Assembly: GCF_009796825.1 (NCBI RefSeq)
Contig: NZ_CP047030.1
Location: forward strand, 2,689,001 to 2,753,000
Length of the DNA stretch: 64,000 bases
Direction: 5' to 3'
Source of the DNA: Algibacter sp. L3A6
Lineage (GTDB): Bacteria > Bacteroidota > Bacteroidia > Flavobacteriales > Flavobacteriaceae
The notes under the pieces are model-generated. The model saw nothing but the letters and a program-made list of their open reading frames with translations, searched no databases and was not told the origin of the DNA. Below are positions 59,006 to 64,000 of the stretch, one piece after another. Each line of letters begins with the position of its first letter. The stretch's first letter is position 1. The position numbers and the translations under genes were made by a program.

Positions 59006-59404
59006 ATGAAAAAATCAATCATTATTTCCGCAATCGCCTTATGCTTTTCTTTAGGAACCGTAAATGCAACACCTTTAAATTCAACTCCTAATACTTTAGA
59101 AAGTGTACGCTATTTTAAAGTGAATTCTTTTTGTGTCTCTATCGCTTTGGGTGATATTGATACCGTTATGAAGTTATTATCTTTAGGTGAAGATGTGAAT
59201 CAAATTTCTAATGGCATGACGCCGGCTATGTATGCCGCAAAGTTTAACAGAACTGAAATTTTGGAACTTTTAATAATACATGGAGCAGATTTGAAAGCTA
59301 AGAATTCTAAAAAAATGACAGCAGCTAAATATGCCGAAATTCATGGCGCTACAGATGCGGGTTTAATAATAAAAGAAACATTAGCCTCGAAAAAGAAAAA
59401 ATAA
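59006..59404 (+). CDS. Small exported ankyrin-repeat protein
   Basis: This 132-aa protein has a signal peptide (about 1-22, SIIISAIALCFSLGTVNA). Two to three ankyrin repeats follow (FCVSIALGDIDTVMKLLSLGEDVNQISNGMTPAMYAAKFNRTEILELLIIHGADLKAKNSKKMTAAKYAEIHGA, about residues 45-118), then a basic tail KETLASKKKK. A periplasmic protein-interaction role is likely, but the partner is unknown. It is monocistronic, with a 255-nt upstream gap and a hairpin terminator 40 nt after its stop. Confidence 0.82.
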   Translation: MKKSIIISAIALCFSLGTVNATPLNSTPNTLESVRYFKVNSFCVSIALGDIDTVMKLLSLGEDVNQISNGMTPAMYAAKFNRTEILELLIIHGADLKAKNSKKMTAAKYAEIHGATDAGLIIKETLASKKKK

Positions 59405-59442
59405 TTATTAGCATACATAATTATTTTGAGTTAGTCACTCTA

Positions 59443-59475
59443 AAAAAAAAGCTGCCTTAATTGGTGGCTTTTTTT
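59443..59475 (+). terminator. Intrinsic terminator after the ankyrin gene
   Basis: AAAAAAAGCTGCC pairs (with two G-T wobbles) with GGTGGCTTTTTTT around TTAATT. Confidence 0.75.
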
Positions 59476-59819
59476 GTTTCAGGTTGTTAGCATTGTTCAT
59501 AAAAAAAGCAGCTATAAAATATAACTGCTTATTTTCAATTAAAAAAAAACTAACTCAAACTATATAATACTTAATTTCAAACTTTATGACGGTTATCGTT
59601 TTTATATCAACTGAAATCAAAATGATATATTAACGACTTCCTTTTACAATATTATCTCATTTTAAAGTTATTGACTATAATTTATGGTTCCATATCTATA
59701 AATTATCAGTTATTTTAAGGGTTTTGAGAGGGATGAGTTAAATTTTTATAAGAAAGCAACTAATAATGTGTTTTAAAAGGAGCTACTCTTATAGTTTTAA
59801 TTTGAATGGATTAAAAAGG

Positions 59820-59866
59820 AAACCGGCAAATCGAAATCTTCGATTTGCCGGTTTAATAAAAAAACT
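59820..59866. terminator. Strong hairpin ending the SusC/SusD transcript
   Basis: AAACCGGCAAATCGAA and TTCGATTTGCCGGTTT form a perfect 16-bp stem with a 3-nt loop, 36 nt past the SusD stop on the minus strand. The remainder of the 485-nt gap 59405-59889 is AT-rich, with no gene that I can support. Confidence 0.78.
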
Positions 59867-59889
59867 TTTTAAAATATTTCTATTTTATA

Positions 59890-61800
59890 TTACCAATTTG
59901 GATTTTGTAACAAGTTTGGGTTTTGATCTATTTGATTAGTTGGAATAGCATCTAAATAGTTCTTTAATGAAAATATTCTATTACCTGACGGGTCTAAAAT
60001 TAAAGCACCTGGTTTTGTTGAAGCAATTCCTGAGTATGTTGAAACAGGCTCTTCGTCTTGGGTTAAACCAAGAGGGAAAGCGCTTGGTAACCATATGTTT
60101 GTTCCTGGGTTTTTAGGGTTTTCAGCAGTTTCGTACTCTGTTCCTTCAATATAAGTTGTACAAACATTTCTAGATAATTCTTCAACAGCAGTTCCCCAAC
60201 GTTTTAAGTCATCAAAACGGAAGTTTTCTCCATCTAGTTCTATAGCACGTTCACGACGAATTTCACCTAACATAGTTAAATCACTAAAAGGAGCGATTAA
60301 AGCATTTGTTAAAGGAGCCACACCTGCACGCTCTCTAATTTTATTAATAGAGATATCAAGGTCACCATCACTAATAGCTCCGTTTCCTAATTCTACGGCA
60401 GCCTCAGCATAAATAAGCATAACTTCCGCTAAGCGAATTTGTGGATAATTAAAAGACTCTTGGTTAGTTTCTCTTAGAATATATTCAGTTGTAAATTTGC
60501 GTCCTTGGTATCCGATATTACGACCAGCACCAGGAGATGTTAATTGAGGAACATAACGATAATCAAAAGCAACGCCACTTTCAGAAAATGCTACACCGTA
60601 TTGAGCACCACCACCATTAGTGTTAGATCCCCATCCCCAATATTCTTTTAATGGTTCGCTAACAAAACTCTTTAAACGGAAATCTCTATTTTGGAATTCA
60701 GACAACATCGTATCATAGCCTTCAAAAACAGATGAGTGTTGAACAGGTAAACCATCTGTACATAAGTACATATCCATCATTTTTCTAGATGGAGTAATTG
60801 GTTTAGCATGTGTTAAATTCTTTCCTATTTTTCTTAAGCTAAAATCGAAAACGGTTTGAAATATAAATTCTTTATTTTCTGCTTTCGTTAAACCAATAGG
60901 GTTTGAACCTCCATCTTCTAAGTTGTATAAGTAGAATAAATGCTCTTCGCCTAGCTCATCTCTGTAATCCCAAAGTTCGAACGCGCCACTATTGATAACC
61001 TCTAAAGCCGCCTGTTTAGCCTCTGTAAACATGTTTTCAATTGATGGGTATCCAGAAGGTTTATTAGAACCTGCACCTGTAGCGCTACCATCTCCATCCG
61101 TAGTTGTTCCAACGTATTTTTCCCAAGTAGCTTCGTAAAGTAAAACACGAGCTTTTAAAGATTTTGCAGCTTCTAAGGATATTTTACCTTGATCTGATGT
61201 TGATAACGAATTTTGCGAAGGTAATAAAGCGATTGCCATATCTAAATCTTCGATCATTTGTGCAACAACTTCATAACGGCTATTTCTTGGTGCGTATAAT
61301 TCTTCTGAATCAACATCAAAAGCTTTAATAGCTATAGGTACACCTCCAAAACGTTTCAATAAGTTGTTGTGGTGCCATGCTCTAAAAAAGTATGCTGTCC
61401 CAACAGGACCTTCTATATCTGATTGGTTTCCAGGGTAATCTTCTGCTTTTTCAATTAACTGATTTACAGCACGTAAATAGGTATAGTTGTTTTGCCAAAT
61501 ATTATCGGTAGTTGGCGTTGTCGAGTTCCCTTGTCCATAGGCATCTGTTGCAGGTATATTTCCTGATAAATCGGATGATGCATCTCCTTGTGAATCTTGA
61601 TCACCTTCATAATCAAAACCTAATCTTGTATAAAGGTAATTAGCAGAGTTTTCAAATTGTTCAGCCGTTTCAAAGTACAGGGCTTCTGTTAGTGCGTCTT
61701 GTGGTTCTTGATCCAAATAGTCGTCACAACCCGTTAGCATAAAAATAGCTAAAACAGGTAAGAGACATTTGGTTCTCAAGGTTCTATTTATATTTTTCAT
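59890..61800 (-). CDS. SusD/RagB family substrate-binding outer-membrane lipoprotein
   Basis: This 636-aa surface lipoprotein is the lid of a SusC TonB channel, capturing an oligosaccharide, peptide or similar ligand. The lipobox cysteine is residue 25 (FMLTGCDDYLDQEPQDAL). SusD hallmarks are FETAEQFENSANYLY, the TPR-like helices (AKSLKARVLLYEATWEKYVG), FDYRYVPQLTSPGAGRN, FNYPQIRLAEVMLIYAEAAVELG, INKIRERAGVAPLT and IRRERAIELDGENFRFDDLKRWG. It is somewhat longer than the usual 500-600 aa. No glycosidase or protease gene is within the window, so the ligand is unknown. Confidence 0.95.
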   Translation of the reverse strand: MKNINRTLRTKCLLPVLAIFMLTGCDDYLDQEPQDALTEALYFETAEQFENSANYLYTRLGFDYEGDQDSQGDASSDLSGNIPATDAYGQGNSTTPTTDNIWQNNYTYLRAVNQLIEKAEDYPGNQSDIEGPVGTAYFFRAWHHNNLLKRFGGVPIAIKAFDVDSEELYAPRNSRYEVVAQMIEDLDMAIALLPSQNSLSTSDQGKISLEAAKSLKARVLLYEATWEKYVGTTTDGDGSATGAGSNKPSGYPSIENMFTEAKQAALEVINSGAFELWDYRDELGEEHLFYLYNLEDGGSNPIGLTKAENKEFIFQTVFDFSLRKIGKNLTHAKPITPSRKMMDMYLCTDGLPVQHSSVFEGYDTMLSEFQNRDFRLKSFVSEPLKEYWGWGSNTNGGGAQYGVAFSESGVAFDYRYVPQLTSPGAGRNIGYQGRKFTTEYILRETNQESFNYPQIRLAEVMLIYAEAAVELGNGAISDGDLDISINKIRERAGVAPLTNALIAPFSDLTMLGEIRRERAIELDGENFRFDDLKRWGTAVEELSRNVCTTYIEGTEYETAENPKNPGTNIWLPSAFPLGLTQDEEPVSTYSGIASTKPGALILDPSGNRIFSLKNYLDAIPTNQIDQNPNLLQNPNW

Positions 61801-61833
61801 ATTCTTGATATATTTCTTTTAAACTAATTTTTA

Positions 61834-64000
61834 TTAAAATGTAATTTCTAGTCCTAATACCATAGTAGAGGTATAAGGAACAGTGCTACCTTGTCCTGCA
61901 GAATCTCCTTTTTCAGGATCAAAACCATCTTTAATATTATCGATTACAAATAAATCATTTCCTGTTAAAGACAGTCTAATACGATCTAAGCCAACTCTGT
62001 CTAAAATATCTTGAGGTAAAGTGTAACCCAATGAAAGTACTTTAGCACGTAGATAAGATGCTTTGATAACATTAATATCATTGATATGTCTGTAGTTCCA
62101 GTTATTTCTTTGTCCGTTGTAAGAGATTACAGGGTTAGAAGCACTCGTGTTTTCTGGCGTCCAAGAAGATGTTAGGTAAGTTGGGTTTTGGTTTGTCCAC
62201 CAAGAACGGAATGGGTATGCTAAAGCTCCATCACGTACAATATTCTGTTTTCCTACACCTTGAAAGAAGGCACTAAAATCAAACCCTTTATACTCTAAAC
62301 CAAGGCTAAAGCTATAACTGTTGTGAGCATTGGCATCTCCAACATAAACTAAATCATCTGTCGTAATCGCATCATCACCATTTACATCTACACGTTTAAC
62401 ACTTCCTGGAGTTAATCGGTTTGAACTTCTATAAGCAGGTAATAAAGATCCCGATTTCATAGATTGGCTAGTAACATCGCTAAAACCAACTTGGTTGTAG
62501 TAATCTAGTATATCTTCTTCATTTTGAAATAATCCATCTGTTTTGTAAGCATAAATAGCATTCAATGGATCTCCTTCTACAACTTGGTTAACACCATAAG
62601 TAATTGCAGTTTGTCCCTCCATACGTGCAACTTCACTTTTACTATCCCAAAACATAACTCCAACTCTGTATTTAAGATCTCCTATTTGATCCCTCCAGTT
62701 TAATGAAACTTCGTAACCATCTGAAACGAAATCACCACTGTTTGTGTCTGGAGCAGAAAAACCACCTATTTGAGGGTAAGTAATTTGAACTAACATGTCG
62801 TTGTTTTCTCTATGGAAAACTTCAGCAGTACCACTTAAACGGTTATCTAAAATTGTAAAGTCTAAACCGTAATTTGTTGTTGCTACGCGCTCCCAAGAAC
62901 GTTGAGTAGTTGTTAAGCCAGCAACCCATGCAGTGTTAGCTAAAGAAGGAGCAGCTCCAAAAATGGTAGAACTTGTATTGATGCTTGATAAGTAATCATA
63001 AGCACCAATTCCTGTTACAGAGCCTGTTTCTCCATAAGAAGCTCTTATTTTTAAATTATTAAAAATGTTTAAGTCGTTAACGAAACTTAATTCTGATAAA
63101 CGAATACCTCCAGATGCACTAAAGAAATTTTTCCAACGATAATCAGGGTCTAATCTTGAAGATCCATCACGGCGACCTAAAGCTTCTAAAAGATAGATGC
63201 CATTATAATCATAGTTAAATTTACCAATGTAAGATATTAAACCAACTGCTTCACTACCAGAGTTAAATGTACTTCCGTTAGATTGTTTAGGAGAACCTCC
63301 TGTAACTTGAGTAGTTATATCTCCTGTATTAATATCATCCAATTCATCGCTTAACATATTGGTTCTAGCAGTATATGCTCTGTTAATTTGTTGTTGTTCT
63401 GCTGTTGTACCAACAAGAACACCGAAATTATGTTTTCCAATAGATTTTAAATAATTTGCTTGTAATACATGGTTTTGGAAACGGATATCGGTATCAAAAT
63501 ATTTTACACCAGAGTTTAGTAATGATGTAGGTGTACTAGAAACGTTTCCGTCCCAATCGTACATAGTAACAGATGTAGTACGTTCCATTCTAGTTCCGTT
63601 ACGTGAACTCATATTACCGTTATAGGTAAGTGATAGTCCTTCAGCGTATTGGTTTAAATCTAAAGTGATTTTCGCTCCTAGTCTAAAAATTTCTTCTCTG
63701 TTTACTGTGCGCCCACCTTCATCTAATTTTGCTAACAAGTTGTTTGCTCCAAAGATATCGTAGTATTGGCCTTGTGGATTGTAAAGCGGAAATAAGTACA
63801 TGTCTTGTACACCATGACCAACACCTTGAGTAGGTTCGTCAACTTTTCTACTATCATAAGATACGCTGAAATCTGTTTTCACCATATCACTCATTTTATA
63901 TGTTAAGTTTGTTCTAAAGTTGTAACGTTTAGCTCCATCATAAACAAATGATATTGGAGAGCGTTCGTTAGCATAACCAAACGAGGTTCTATAAGTTGCA
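61834..64000 (-). CDS. SusC/RagA family TonB-linked outer-membrane protein, N-terminus outside the window
   Basis: The reading frame is open from 61834 to the right edge. The internal Met at 63894 is not the start, because the preceding codons (RTSFGYANERSPISFVYDG ... NLTYK) continue the barrel. About 722 C-terminal residues of a SusC channel are present: barrel strands, GVGHGVQDMYLFPLYNPQGQYYDIFG, LLEALGRRDGSSRL, ASYGETGSVTGIGAYDYL, TSWTPENTSASNP, YLRAKVLSLGYTLP and the final VLGLEITF. The plug, carboxypeptidase-like domain and signal lie beyond the edge. It is 33 nt upstream of susD and forms one transport system with it. Confidence 0.95.
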   Translation of the reverse strand, partial: ATYRTSFGYANERSPISFVYDGAKRYNFRTNLTYKMSDMVKTDFSVSYDSRKVDEPTQGVGHGVQDMYLFPLYNPQGQYYDIFGANNLLAKLDEGGRTVNREEIFRLGAKITLDLNQYAEGLSLTYNGNMSSRNGTRMERTTSVTMYDWDGNVSSTPTSLLNSGVKYFDTDIRFQNHVLQANYLKSIGKHNFGVLVGTTAEQQQINRAYTARTNMLSDELDDINTGDITTQVTGGSPKQSNGSTFNSGSEAVGLISYIGKFNYDYNGIYLLEALGRRDGSSRLDPDYRWKNFFSASGGIRLSELSFVNDLNIFNNLKIRASYGETGSVTGIGAYDYLSSINTSSTIFGAAPSLANTAWVAGLTTTQRSWERVATTNYGLDFTILDNRLSGTAEVFHRENNDMLVQITYPQIGGFSAPDTNSGDFVSDGYEVSLNWRDQIGDLKYRVGVMFWDSKSEVARMEGQTAITYGVNQVVEGDPLNAIYAYKTDGLFQNEEDILDYYNQVGFSDVTSQSMKSGSLLPAYRSSNRLTPGSVKRVDVNGDDAITTDDLVYVGDANAHNSYSFSLGLEYKGFDFSAFFQGVGKQNIVRDGALAYPFRSWWTNQNPTYLTSSWTPENTSASNPVISYNGQRNNWNYRHINDINVIKASYLRAKVLSLGYTLPQDILDRVGLDRIRLSLTGNDLFVIDNIKDGFDPEKGDSAGQGSTVPYTSTMVLGLEITF

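Noticed and set aside
1..64000. CRISPR arrays, prophage, transposase genes, tRNA and rRNA genes
   Set aside because: No regularly spaced repeats, no transposase or phage structural motifs, and no tRNA-like cloverleaf or rRNA-like sequence were recognised by eye. A dedicated scan could still find a missed tRNA.

Overview
The window looks like a chromosomal segment of a marine or aquatic member of the Flavobacteriaceae (Bacteroidota). The signs are low GC, Bacteroidota-type promoters (TAnnTTTG -7 boxes), proteins with type IX secretion (T9SS) sorting tails, SusC/SusD outer-membrane pairs, TonB-dependent uptake, many flavobacterial DUF families and a complete Na+-NQR operon. No CRISPR array, prophage, complete insertion sequence, rRNA or tRNA gene was recognised.

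Layout. 1-8.0 kb is a vitamin B12 uptake locus. A leftward btuF-btuC-btuD ABC operon lies opposite a cobalamin riboswitch that heads a TonB-dependent receptor, a BtuG-like beta-propeller lipoprotein and a T9SS-secreted cell-surface protein. A DUF71/ATP_bind_4 enzyme of the kind linked to B12 salvage follows on the other strand, behind an S41 protease. 9.8-12.1 kb is an ECF sigma / anti-sigma / double DUF4252 operon. 12.1-18.2 kb holds purB with a newly noted 55-aa membrane ORF, a HEAT-like protein, a haem-binding protein, a glycosyltransferase, a J-domain/KTSC protein, a class III sirtuin and a TrmH-type methyltransferase. 18-23 kb holds two carboxypeptidase-regulatory-domain proteins and a 982-aa T9SS type B surface protein. 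23-29.7 kb holds a DEAD-box helicase with a structured leader, an orphan PIN-like protein, a decayed M48 fragment, a Cys-motif membrane protein, an intact M48 protease and a SpoU methyltransferase. 30-38.5 kb holds a degenerate/active amidohydrolase pair, a DUF3810 protein, PepD and RsmG. 38.7-43.5 kb holds a desaturase, an aminotransferase, ApaG and DUF5103. 43.7-53.9 kb holds nqrABCDEF, a response regulator/histidine kinase pair, a small NQR-linked protein and ApbE, which would flavinylate NqrB and NqrC. 53.9-58.8 kb is a leftward run (DUF423, methyltransferase, DUF3050, map, a HAD protein, gpmI). 59-64 kb holds a small ankyrin protein and a SusD/SusC pair; SusC runs off the right edge.

Not explained by the genes: (i) four dispersed copies, plus one short version, of a 110-155 nt hairpin-forming intergenic element whose central stem changes sequence while keeping its pairing, so probably a structured RNA family; (ii) a 26-codon remnant of an M48 protease next to its intact relative; (iii) three genes whose -7 box lies exactly 4 nt before the ATG, predicting leaderless mRNAs; (iv) two unannotated small membrane ORFs (35 and 55 aa).
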